A stretch of DNA of 34,598 bases from a virus (IMGVR_UViG_3300047564_004306:1-34598), one strand, 5' to 3'; counted from the first letter of the stretch, positions 26,491 through 34,207 are shown. Numbers and translations are program-made. Notes: generated by a model from the sequence alone, not told the origin.

Positions 26491-28418
26491 AGAATCCAAA
26501 GTTCTCACACAAAACACCACATCTAAAAGGGAAACAACATCAGTTAGATCCCAATTTAGATCTTAAACAATTAGTTCATCATGCAGCGGTTCAATACGTT
26601 GATCGTGATGCTGATGGTGATGTGGATGTTTATGATAATCCCAAGAAAAGGACACCTGACGAAAATCCAGTAGATATTAATGTTGGTACTGGATCTAGAA
26701 AACTTCTTGCTAAGCAAAAAGGAGAACTTAAGCATACTAGAACTGGTATGGCATATGAGGATCTTCGCAAATGGTTTGGAACTGGTGGAGAAGGTGGTGT
26801 TGATGGTGGAGGATGGGATAGATATAATTCCGAAGGGGAGAGAATTGGCAAATGTGCTCGTGAACCAGGAGAAGCAAAACCAAAATGCTTATCAAAAGAA
26901 AAAGCAGCAGAAATGTCTAAGGATGAAATTGCTGCAGCAGTAAGAAGAAAAAGAGAAAAAGATCCAGTAGCAGATCGTCCAGGAAAAGGAGGAAAACCAA
27001 AAATGGTATCCAATAAAATAGAAGAGCAATCCAGTGAAGAAAGATATTGTCCAATGTGCAGAAAGAGAGAAAAGAGAATGGATTGTTCTTACGGACCTGC
27101 TATGTGGGATGCAGTAACAATTGGTGGAATCAAAGAATCCAAAAAACCAGAACCAGATCATGAGCACTCAATGGCAAGATCTGAACTTGCAACTATTGAG
27201 AAAGCAGTTAAACGCCTTAAGTCAAAAATGAAAGGTGAGGGAAATATTGAAGCATGGGTACAATCAAAGATTACTAAAGCAGCAGATTATATTGATGCGG
27301 CAGCAGATTATATTGATAGTGGAGAACATAATGTTCAAGGATCAATGGACGAAGCAAAAGATCCTTGTTGGAAAGGATATAAGCAAGAGGGTCTGAAAAA
27401 GAAAGGAACCAGAATGGTTCCTAATTGTGTTCCTGTAGAATCAGTAAGTTTTGAAATTGGTTCTGATCATAGAAGTGCTCAAAAACAAGCAAAGATTAGA
27501 AATCTTGCAAAATCAACAACTAATTCTGGAGAAAAGGAAGCAGCAAAAAGTAAATTAAAAGGTCCATCTTTACCTTTATCTGATGAATATATAATGGAAA
27601 AAAATGTTCCTACGAATCCAAAACTTTGGGCAAAATGGAAGGCAAAGGCAAAAGCAAAATTTGATGTCTATCCTTCTGCATATGCAAATGGTTGGGCAGC
27701 AAAAGGATATAAATCTGAAGGTGGTGGTTGGAAGTCAGTATCAGAGGAAACAATTGAAGATTTAAACGGAAATTCTTTCGTTGAAGTCATTGATTTAATC
27801 AAACCAGATCCAATTGTTTCTGAGGAAAATGGAAAAGTATGTGAGGTTTGTGGAAAGTCTCCATGCGAATGCTCACCAAGAAGACCGATGGGTGGCAGTT
27901 CAGCAAAACCTGGTCTAGATAAAAATTATGTAAAACCAATGGGCGAGTCAGTGAGAATACCAGCAAAAACTGGAAATATTATTCTTGTCACTCTGACATG
28001 GAGAGGAAAGTACTATATGATGAAATTATTCTTTCCACAAACAACCAAACCAAGTCGTCAAGAAGTTCAGGATCAAATTTCAAAGGTTTATCCGGGATCT
28101 AAAGTTCAATCATTTTATATTTCAGACATTAAACCAGGTGAACAGTTTCTTCAGGTAGAAGATTGGCAAAAAGTTAATCGCCAAGACAAGACTGATGGAT
28201 TAAGTCAGAAAGCAGTTAATGCTTATCGCAGAGAAAATCCAGGGTCAAAACTTCAAACTGCAGTCACTGAAAAGAATCCAGAGGGAAAGAGAGCTGCACG
28301 CCGTAAGTCCTTCTGTTCTAGAATGAGTGGTATGAAAAAGAGACTAACTTCTTCAGAAACTGCTAGAGATCCAGATTCAAGAATCAACAAAGCTCTTCGT
28401 CGTTGGAACTGTAACTAA
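26487..28418 (+). CDS. Mosaic protein of short cationic modules, unknown function
   Basis: The protein has 643 residues and starts by ATGA overlap with the 51-residue gene. In order it shows an EF-hand or dockerin-like loop at residues 39-50 (DRDADGDVDVYD); a GGGWDRYNSEGERIGKC and KPKCLSKEKAAEMSKDEI block (about 108-150); CxxC at C188-C191; a helical segment with ITKAADYIDAAADYIDSGE (about 259-282); CWKGYKQEG-VPNCVP (about 294-317); KFDVYPSAYANGWAAKGYK (about 390-410); a Cys cluster at C452, C455, C460 and C462; a beta domain at about 500-555 shared with the next gene; and a C-terminal KRAARRKSFCSRMSGMKK to RRWNC block. Such modules recur in marine phage proteins of unknown role. Its place between the terminase genes suggests a head or packaging link, which is inferred. 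No membrane segment is seen. Confidence 0.75.
   Translation: MKNPKFSHKTPHLKGKQHQLDPNLDLKQLVHHAAVQYVDRDADGDVDVYDNPKKRTPDENPVDINVGTGSRKLLAKQKGELKHTRTGMAYEDLRKWFGTGGEGGVDGGGWDRYNSEGERIGKCAREPGEAKPKCLSKEKAAEMSKDEIAAAVRRKREKDPVADRPGKGGKPKMVSNKIEEQSSEERYCPMCRKREKRMDCSYGPAMWDAVTIGGIKESKKPEPDHEHSMARSELATIEKAVKRLKSKMKGEGNIEAWVQSKITKAADYIDAAADYIDSGEHNVQGSMDEAKDPCWKGYKQEGLKKKGTRMVPNCVPVESVSFEIGSDHRSAQKQAKIRNLAKSTTNSGEKEAAKSKLKGPSLPLSDEYIMEKNVPTNPKLWAKWKAKAKAKFDVYPSAYANGWAAKGYKSEGGGWKSVSEETIEDLNGNSFVEVIDLIKPDPIVSEENGKVCEVCGKSPCECSPRRPMGGSSAKPGLDKNYVKPMGESVRIPAKTGNIILVTLTWRGKYYMMKLFFPQTTKPSRQEVQDQISKVYPGSKVQSFYISDIKPGEQFLQVEDWQKVNRQDKTDGLSQKAVNAYRRENPGSKLQTAVTEKNPEGKRAARRKSFCSRMSGMKKRLTSSETARDPDSRINKALRRWNCN
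26601..26636 (+). other. EF-hand or dockerin-like calcium loop
   Basis: Residues 39-50 of the mosaic protein read DRDADGDVDVYD, with acidic residues at loop positions 1, 3, 5, 9 and 12, Gly at 6 and Val at 8. This fits a calcium-binding loop, with Asp rather than Glu in the last position. Calcium binding is inferred. Confidence 0.5.
27279..27317 (+). repeat. 21-base-period tandem repeat in the mosaic protein
   Basis: The 18 bases GCAGCAGATTATATTGAT occur at 27279-27296 and again at 27300-27317, separated by GCG. They encode AADYIDA-AADYID, extending a helix by one heptad. Exact DNA identity suggests a recent duplication. Confidence 0.8.
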
Positions 28419-28419
28419 A

Positions 28420-28734
28420 ATGAAATCATTTAAAGAATTCCTGTCAGAAAGTGTAAATATTGCAGGAGATTTCAATGGAAATCTTTATATGAATGGTTCA
28501 AATTCTCAACCAGAACCTGTTGGAGAATCTTTTTTTGCTGATGTGGTTTGGGAAGGAAAAATTTATCGTATGGAAGTTGAAGGTAGTATGATGTCAAAAA
28601 CTGAACTTGCAGAAGAACTCCAAAGTGAGTATCCAGGTGCGATAGTTCACAACATTTATCCTTCAACAAATCAAGTATCCAGAGTTAAAAACGTAAAAAG
28701 ATATCAACCAGAAAGATTATCGTGGAGTGATTGA
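28420..28734 (+). CDS. 104-residue protein with capsid-targeting-like N-terminus
   Basis: The first ten residues, MKSFKEFLSE, match the pattern of the T4 capsid-targeting sequence MKTYQEFIAE of internal head proteins. The L-S-E then Ser fits the (I/L)xE cleavage rule of prohead protease gp21. Residues about 36-90 (VVWEGKIYRMEVEG, ELAEELQSEYPGAIVHNIY) form a small alpha/beta domain that is also found near the C-terminus of the preceding gene. The gene starts one base after that gene's stop and lacks a strong ribosome site, suggesting coupling. I infer a protein carried inside the head and perhaps injected; this has not been shown. Such starts are fairly common in marine T4-like phages, so the targeting role needs testing. 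Confidence 0.72.
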   Translation: MKSFKEFLSESVNIAGDFNGNLYMNGSNSQPEPVGESFFADVVWEGKIYRMEVEGSMMSKTELAEELQSEYPGAIVHNIYPSTNQVSRVKNVKRYQPERLSWSD

Positions 28735-28737
28735 TTA

Positions 28738-30015
28738 ATGGCACAGTGGAATAAAAATGAGCAGGATTTTCTAAATCAAGAGAGAAGTCTCTTTGAGGTC
28801 TTTAATATTGCAGATCACTGGGGAAACCAGACGGACTGGAGACCTCAATTCACCAACAACAATCGTCTCAAAGTTGCTCCTTTCCAAACAGTATTCTTTA
28901 ATACTTTCCAGTATGGTAAAGAGACTGATGTATGGGATGAAAGAATAGTTGGAGTTGGAACCGCAATTCACAATGCAGCATCAAGTAATGTGATTATGCA
29001 AGTTGGATCTACTGCTGGTAGCAAAATTGTTCGTCAAACCAAGAATGTGATGAGATACATTCCTGGTAGAGGTGCAACACTCGCATTCGCAATTCGTCTT
29101 ACTACACCACAGGTAGGTATTCGCAGAAGATTTGGATTGTTTGATGAAAACAACGGTGTTTATTTTGAGGATGATGGTGGAACATATTCTTATGTACTAC
29201 GTAGTAGTGTAACTGGAATTGTTACAGAAACCAGAGTATACAGAGACGATTGGAATGGTGAGAAGTTTGATGGAAATGGTTGGACTGGAGTAACTGCAGA
29301 TCCAACAAAACAACAAATGATTTCCATTAACTATGAATGGTATGGTGCTGGCATTGTGCAATTTGCTTGGTTGATGAAGAATGAGACTGTTGCATCTCAT
29401 ACTTTTGAGAACTCAAATACCAATCCAGGAGTGTGGTGTTCTACTCCATTCTTACCAATTAGACTTGAGATTGAAAATGTAACTGGTGTTGCAGGAAATC
29501 ATTACCTATACCAGGGTTCTAATTCTCTTATTCAGGAAGGAGAACCAGAAAAACTTGGAACTCTTTTGAGTATATCCAATCCCATCACAGGGACAACGAT
29601 GTCAGTGTCAAATACATTCTACCCAATTATAAGTCTTCGTCTAAAGTCGAATAACCTAACTGGTGTAATGCTTTTGAGATCATTACAGGCAGCAACCAAT
29701 GATAATACGAATGTGTATTGGAAACTTCTACAAAATGCAACATTGACTGGAGGAACTTGGGTGGACCATCCAGATCCAAACTCCTTTATGCAATACAATA
29801 TAACTCAAACAGCAGTATCTGGTGGAAGCGATCTTTTGAGTGGTTTTGTGATTGGTGGTAGTGGTGGGACTCTAGTTGATCTTGATGTTAGAGCAGCACT
29901 TCAGTTAGGTAGAAGTGGTATTGGAACAATCAGTGATACTTATACTCTTGCTTGTGCAAGTCCTAATAGTAACAAAGCAGCACTTGCAGTTCTGAACTGG
30001 ATTGAGCAGAGGTAA
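28738..30015 (+). CDS. Probable virion structural protein
   Basis: The protein has 425 residues and lies tightly between the cassette and gp17. It begins with a polar segment (WNKNEQDFLNQERSLFEVF), then LKVAPFQTVFFNTFQYGKET, a block with IVRQTKNVMRYIPGRG, and a beta region with RFGLFDENNGVYFEDDGG and YEWYGAGIVQFAW. Similar proteins occur in large phages as virion or tail-associated proteins of unknown role; I recall the pattern but cannot name a defined family. The C-terminal part has Gly/Ser/Thr-rich strands (FVIGGSGGTLVDL). There are no signal peptide or catalytic motifs. GGAG at 28723-28726 precedes the start. Its place beside the terminase gene says little about location in the virion. 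Confidence 0.75.
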   Translation: MAQWNKNEQDFLNQERSLFEVFNIADHWGNQTDWRPQFTNNNRLKVAPFQTVFFNTFQYGKETDVWDERIVGVGTAIHNAASSNVIMQVGSTAGSKIVRQTKNVMRYIPGRGATLAFAIRLTTPQVGIRRRFGLFDENNGVYFEDDGGTYSYVLRSSVTGIVTETRVYRDDWNGEKFDGNGWTGVTADPTKQQMISINYEWYGAGIVQFAWLMKNETVASHTFENSNTNPGVWCSTPFLPIRLEIENVTGVAGNHYLYQGSNSLIQEGEPEKLGTLLSISNPITGTTMSVSNTFYPIISLRLKSNNLTGVMLLRSLQAATNDNTNVYWKLLQNATLTGGTWVDHPDPNSFMQYNITQTAVSGGSDLLSGFVIGGSGGTLVDLDVRAALQLGRSGIGTISDTYTLACASPNSNKAALAVLNWIEQR

Positions 30016-30020
30016 TTTTT

Positions 30021-31664
30021 ATGAGTGATGTATATCTTGGTAATCCTTTACTGAAAAAAGCAAATACTCCAATTGAATTTACTCAAGAGCAAATTGAGGA
30101 ATTTATTAAGTGTAAAGATGATCCTGTTTATTTTGCAAACAACTATGTAAAGATTGTTACTCTTGATCATGGTCTTCAAACTTTTAAACCTTATCACTTC
30201 CAGGAAAAGTTAATTAACAATTTCCACAATCATAGATTTAATATCTGTAAGATGCCTCGCCAGACAGGTAAATCTACGACTGTAGTATCTTTTCTACTAC
30301 ACTTTGCAGTGTTTAATGACAATGTAAACATTGGTATTCTTGCAAACAAAGCAGCAACTGCTAGAGAACTATTAGACAGATTGCAAACAGCATATGAAAA
30401 TCTACCAAAGTGGATGCAACAGGGAATCATCTCCTGGAACAAAGGCTCTCTTGAACTTGAGAATGGAAGTAAGATCCTGGCTGCTTCTACTTCTGCTTCT
30501 GCGGTTCGTGGTATGTCATTCAATATCTTATTTTTGGACGAATTTGCGTTCGTTCCAAATCATATCGCAGATTCGTTCTTTGCATCAGTATATCCAACAA
30601 TTACTTCAGGTAAAAACACAAAAGTAATTATTGTATCCACACCACATGGTATGAATCATTTCTACCGCATGTGGCATGACGCAGAAAAGGGTAAAAATGA
30701 ATACGTTTATACAGATGTTCATTGGTCTGAAGTTCCTGGAAGAGATGAGGAATGGAAGAAGCAAACGATTGCAAACACTTCAGAACAACAATTCAAGGTT
30801 GAGTTTGAATGCGAATTCTTAGGATCTGTTGATACTCTAATTGCACCATCTAAACTCAGAAACCTCGTCTATGACCATCCTAAGACCCGCAGCGCAGGTT
30901 TAGATGTTTATGTGGATCCAGTAGAGAATCACGATTACTTGATCACTGTAGACGTTGCTAGAGGTGTTGGAAACGATTACTCTGCTTTCACTGTTGTAGA
31001 CATAACTCAGTTTCCTCATAGAGTTGTTGCAAAGTATAGAAATAATGAAATCAAACCTATGCTTTTTCCAAGTATCATTGATGAAGTAGGTAGAAGTTAT
31101 AATGACGCATACATTTTATGCGAAGTAAATGATGTTGGAGACCAAGTAGCAAGTATTCTTCAGTATGACCTAGAATATAAGAACCTCCTCATGTGTTCAA
31201 TGAGAGGTAGAGCAGGTCAAATTGTTGGACAAGGATTTTCTGGAAAGAAAACTCAACTTGGAGTTAAGATGTCCAAAACTGTTAAAAAAGTTGGATGTCT
31301 CAATCTCAAGACAATGATTGAGGAAGATAAGTTATATTTAAATGACTATGAGATCATTTCAGAGTTAACAACTTTTATTCAAAAACACAATTCTTTTGAA
31401 GCAGAAGAAGGTTGTAATGATGACCTTGCAATGTGTCTAGTAATTTATGCATGGTTAGTTGCACAGGACTATTTCAAAGAACTTACTGACCAAGATGTAA
31501 GAAAAAGATTATATGAAGAACAAAAGAATCAGATAGAACAAGATATGGCACCTTTTGGATTTATATCTGATGGATTGGATGGAAATAGTTTTGTTGATGC
31601 TGAAGGTGATAGATGGTTTACCGATGAATATGGTGATAGGTCATATATGTGGGAGTATATGTAA
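30021..31664 (+). CDS. gp17: Large terminase subunit gp17 (ATPase and nuclease)
   Basis: The protein has 547 residues, against 610 in T4; it lacks about 80 N-terminal residues. The ATPase has Walker A MPRQTGKSTT (K84), Walker B ILFLDEFAF (D173, E174) and a coupling STPHG (206-210). K84 and D173 are each 82 less than T4 K166 and D255, so spacing is kept. The nuclease has D311 in LITVDVARG, E368 in LCEVNDVG, and D467/D468 in NDDLAMCL, matching the T4 triad D401, E458 and D542. It pumps DNA into the prohead and cuts concatemers, with gp16 as regulator. AGAGG overlapping the previous stop supports the start. The stop overlaps the next ATG. All key residues are present. Confidence 0.97.
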   Translation: MSDVYLGNPLLKKANTPIEFTQEQIEEFIKCKDDPVYFANNYVKIVTLDHGLQTFKPYHFQEKLINNFHNHRFNICKMPRQTGKSTTVVSFLLHFAVFNDNVNIGILANKAATARELLDRLQTAYENLPKWMQQGIISWNKGSLELENGSKILAASTSASAVRGMSFNILFLDEFAFVPNHIADSFFASVYPTITSGKNTKVIIVSTPHGMNHFYRMWHDAEKGKNEYVYTDVHWSEVPGRDEEWKKQTIANTSEQQFKVEFECEFLGSVDTLIAPSKLRNLVYDHPKTRSAGLDVYVDPVENHDYLITVDVARGVGNDYSAFTVVDITQFPHRVVAKYRNNEIKPMLFPSIIDEVGRSYNDAYILCEVNDVGDQVASILQYDLEYKNLLMCSMRGRAGQIVGQGFSGKKTQLGVKMSKTVKKVGCLNLKTMIEEDKLYLNDYEIISELTTFIQKHNSFEAEEGCNDDLAMCLVIYAWLVAQDYFKELTDQDVRKRLYEEQKNQIEQDMAPFGFISDGLDGNSFVDAEGDRWFTDEYGDRSYMWEYM

Positions 31665-31894
31665 TGGATCTAGATAAGCAAATAAAATTAAGTCATTTAT
31701 TGCTTACAGATAGAAAATGTAGATCTTGTGGAGAAGTTAAAAATTTAATTGATAGTTTTTACAGAACTCATAAAGAAAGAGGTCCCGTTGCATCATCATA
31801 TGCGTATGAGTGCAAAGAATGTTCAATAAAAAGAGTTGTCACTAATAGAATGATTTCAAGAGTTTTTGATAGATGGGAATATCCTGACTGGTAA
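31664..31894 (+). CDS. Small zinc-ribbon protein
   Basis: The protein has 76 residues. The start at 31664 shares an A with the gp17 stop (TAATG), and GGGAG at 31651-31655 lies eight bases upstream; an in-frame ATG at 31649 lies inside gp17 and is less likely. Four cysteines as CRSC (19, 22) and CKEC (50, 53), with KNLIDSFYRTHKERG between, resemble the zinc ribbon found before HNH or endonuclease VII domains (CxxCG-xxK-xxxFY...CKxC). No His-Asn catalytic motif follows, so it is a lone ribbon. It may bind DNA or assist packaging, or be the remnant of a nuclease gene; this is inferred. Confidence 0.75.
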   Translation: MDLDKQIKLSHLLLTDRKCRSCGEVKNLIDSFYRTHKERGPVASSYAYECKECSIKRVVTNRMISRVFDRWEYPDW

Positions 31895-31935
31895 AGATGT
31901 TCACGTCATGTTTTCCTTTTGAAAAGTAATTTTTT

Positions 31936-31943
31936 AATAAATA
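31936..31943 (+). promoter_or_regulatory. Putative T4-type late promoter upstream of gp18
   Basis: AATAAATA lies in the longest gap of the window (83 bases), 34 bases before the gp18 ATG and its GGAG ribosome site. Its placement before the highly expressed sheath gene supports the call. Confidence 0.6.
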
Positions 31944-31977
31944 TTTTTTAGATAAACTGAGATTTACGGAGAAAAAC

Positions 31978-34179
31978 ATGGCGACTCCTCAATTATCTCC
32001 TGGAGTACTTACTAGGGAAGTTGATTTAACTGTTGGGAGAGCTGATAACGTATTAGATAACATTGGTGCAATTGCGGGACCTTTTGCAATTGGTCCTGTG
32101 GAGCAAGCAATTGACATCACAACAGAGCAAGAATTAATTAACACTTTTGGAAAACCAATTTCAACCGATGCTCAGTATGAGTATTGGATGACAGCATCAT
32201 CATTCCTTTCATATGGTGGTGTTCTTAAAGTTGCTAGAGTTGATGGTACAACTCTAAACAATGCAAATGCTGCTGTTGGATATGCAGCAACAACGAATGC
32301 AAAAATTAAGAACTACGACAACTATAACAACACCTGGTCTGGTGAAGGTGTTCAGTTTGTATATGCTGCAAAGAATCCAGGTTCATGGGCAAACAACCTT
32401 AAGGTTTGCTTTATTGATGACTTCGCAGATCAAAGAATCGGTATTAATACAACTAACTTAAGCAATCTTGGTGCTCAGGTAGGTTATGGTATTACATCTG
32501 CAATTACAAGCACTGCAATTGCAGGAGTAGGAACCACAACTTCTTTCACTGGTTATCTGAAAGGTATCATCACCGGTGTTTCAACAGATACTACCAACGG
32601 AAGCAGCACTATTGATGTTAAGATCGTTTCTAGAGTTTCTTCTGCTGGAACAGAAACTGCAATAACTTACTCCGAAGGTAACTCAGTTGCTTCATTTGAG
32701 CAAACTGACACTCTATACTTTGTTAACAACTCAGGAATTAATACTGGTCTTTCCGCAAGTGGTGGAGCTGCAGCAGGTCAAGTTCTTGACTGGTACGATC
32801 AACAAACTCTTGGTCTTACAAATTCAGTCATTTACTGGAAGTCAATTGCACCAAAACCAATAACCAATGCATACTCTATTGCTAGAAATGGTAAAAACGA
32901 TGCAATGCACATTGCTATCGTGGATGACAATGGATCAGTAACTGGAATTCAGGGTAATCTTCTTGAAAAGCACGTAAGTGTTTCAAAGGCACTTGACTCA
33001 ATTTCTCAAATAAATTCTCCACAAAGAATCTGGTACAAGAATTATCTTGCAGATTTCTCACAATATCTGTATGCTGGTTATAATCCTTCTCAAGCAGGGG
33101 ATGCATATAATAGAACATCACCTGTTGCGACTGGTTTCTCTACTTCATATACAAAATATACAACTGGTCAAGGTCTATGGGGACAAAATGCACAAGGAGT
33201 TGCATTTAGTGCATTAGGTAATGTAACTTATACCTTAAGCGCAGGTGTTGATTACTCTGCTGCTGGCGGAATGCAAGCAGATCTAGGTTCAATTTCTACA
33301 GCATATGATTTGTTTGCAAATAAGGACGAAATCCAAGTTGATTATCTCTTAAATGGTCCTGGTCTCCTTCAAGAGTCAGAATCTCAAGCAAAAGCAAACA
33401 AATTGATTGCTGTTGCAGAAAGCAGAAAGGACTGTGTTGCGGTAATTTCTCCACATAGAGCAGGTATTGTAGATATTACTAATACTGATACACAAACTGA
33501 TAACGTAATTAGATTCTTCTCACCAATTACGTCTTCTTCTTATGCAATCTTTGATAGTGGTTATAAGTACACTTATGATCGCTTCAATAATACATTCAGA
33601 TATATTCCTTGCAACGGTGATATTGCTGGTCTTATGACTAGAACAAATATTACTGGATTCCCTTGGTTCTCACCTGCAGGACAGCAAAGAGGGGTACTGA
33701 ATAATGCAATTAAACTTGCATACAACCCATCCAGAGCACAGAGAGACGTTCTATACACTGCAAGAGTGAACTCAATTGTCAATCAACCTGGCATTGGTGT
33801 TCTTCTATTCGGTGATAAGACTGCACTTTCTTATCCATCAGCATTTGATAGAATCAACGTTCGTAGATTGTTCTTGACTGTTGAGCAAGCACTTGAAAGA
33901 TCTGCTCAAGCACAACTATTTGAACTGAATGATCAAACAACAAGATCAAACTTCGTTAATATTGTTGAACCATACCTACGTGATGTTCAAGCAAAGAGAG
34001 GTATTTACGATTTCATCGTTATTTGCGATGAGTCAAACAATACTCCAGATGTGATTGATAATAATGAATTCAGAGCTGACATCTTCCTGAAACCAACCAA
34101 GTCAATTAACTATATCACTCTAACATTCGTTGCCACTAGAACGGGTGTAAGTTTTGAAGAAGTGGCTGGATCAGTTTAA
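31978..34179 (+). CDS. gp18: Contractile tail sheath protein gp18
   Basis: The protein has 733 residues, against 659 in T4. The N-terminus LSPGVLTREVDLTV and the C-terminal conserved block (NVRRLFLTVEQALERSAQAQ, TTRSNFVNIVEPYLRDVQAK, IVICDESNNTPDVIDNN, KSINYITLTFVAT) are typical of T4-like tail sheaths. The C-terminal block forms the core that slides during contraction. Part of the extra length lies near residues 155-270, in the region that forms outward-facing domains in T4; it contains GVGTTTSF and NNSGINTG like the fibre proteins. GGAG at 31968-31971 lies six bases before the start, and a late-promoter motif is upstream. In the mature virion it surrounds the gp19 tube and is capped by gp15. 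Confidence 0.96.
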   Translation: MATPQLSPGVLTREVDLTVGRADNVLDNIGAIAGPFAIGPVEQAIDITTEQELINTFGKPISTDAQYEYWMTASSFLSYGGVLKVARVDGTTLNNANAAVGYAATTNAKIKNYDNYNNTWSGEGVQFVYAAKNPGSWANNLKVCFIDDFADQRIGINTTNLSNLGAQVGYGITSAITSTAIAGVGTTTSFTGYLKGIITGVSTDTTNGSSTIDVKIVSRVSSAGTETAITYSEGNSVASFEQTDTLYFVNNSGINTGLSASGGAAAGQVLDWYDQQTLGLTNSVIYWKSIAPKPITNAYSIARNGKNDAMHIAIVDDNGSVTGIQGNLLEKHVSVSKALDSISQINSPQRIWYKNYLADFSQYLYAGYNPSQAGDAYNRTSPVATGFSTSYTKYTTGQGLWGQNAQGVAFSALGNVTYTLSAGVDYSAAGGMQADLGSISTAYDLFANKDEIQVDYLLNGPGLLQESESQAKANKLIAVAESRKDCVAVISPHRAGIVDITNTDTQTDNVIRFFSPITSSSYAIFDSGYKYTYDRFNNTFRYIPCNGDIAGLMTRTNITGFPWFSPAGQQRGVLNNAIKLAYNPSRAQRDVLYTARVNSIVNQPGIGVLLFGDKTALSYPSAFDRINVRRLFLTVEQALERSAQAQLFELNDQTTRSNFVNIVEPYLRDVQAKRGIYDFIVICDESNNTPDVIDNNEFRADIFLKPTKSINYITLTFVATRTGVSFEEVAGSV

Positions 34180-34200
34180 TCTAACCTAAATTAATTACAG

Positions 34201-34207
34201 AAGGAGG
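34201..34207 (+). promoter_or_regulatory. Strong ribosome binding site of gp19
   Basis: AAGGAGG, eight bases before the gp19 ATG, is the strongest Shine-Dalgarno sequence in the window. It fits the high copy number of the tube protein. Confidence 0.8.

Noticed and set aside
26470-26500. Programmed frameshift joining the 51-residue gene to the mosaic protein
   Set aside because: The frames meet at ATGA, a normal coupling overlap, and no slippery heptamer or following stem was seen.
26630-27167. Minus-strand frames of about 90-127 codons opposite the mosaic gene
   Set aside because: They lie wholly inside a well-supported + strand gene, have no ribosome site or neighbours on that strand, and read as low-complexity shadow sequence.
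30021-31664. Split or intron-containing terminase gene, known in some T4-like phages
   Set aside because: The frame is continuous and all ATPase and nuclease residues are in order with T4-like spacing.
31908-31935. Intrinsic terminator before the gp18 promoter
   Set aside because: TTTTC-CTTTT-GAAAA can pair for only five mostly A-T pairs, and the T run begins several bases later. It is too weak to call.
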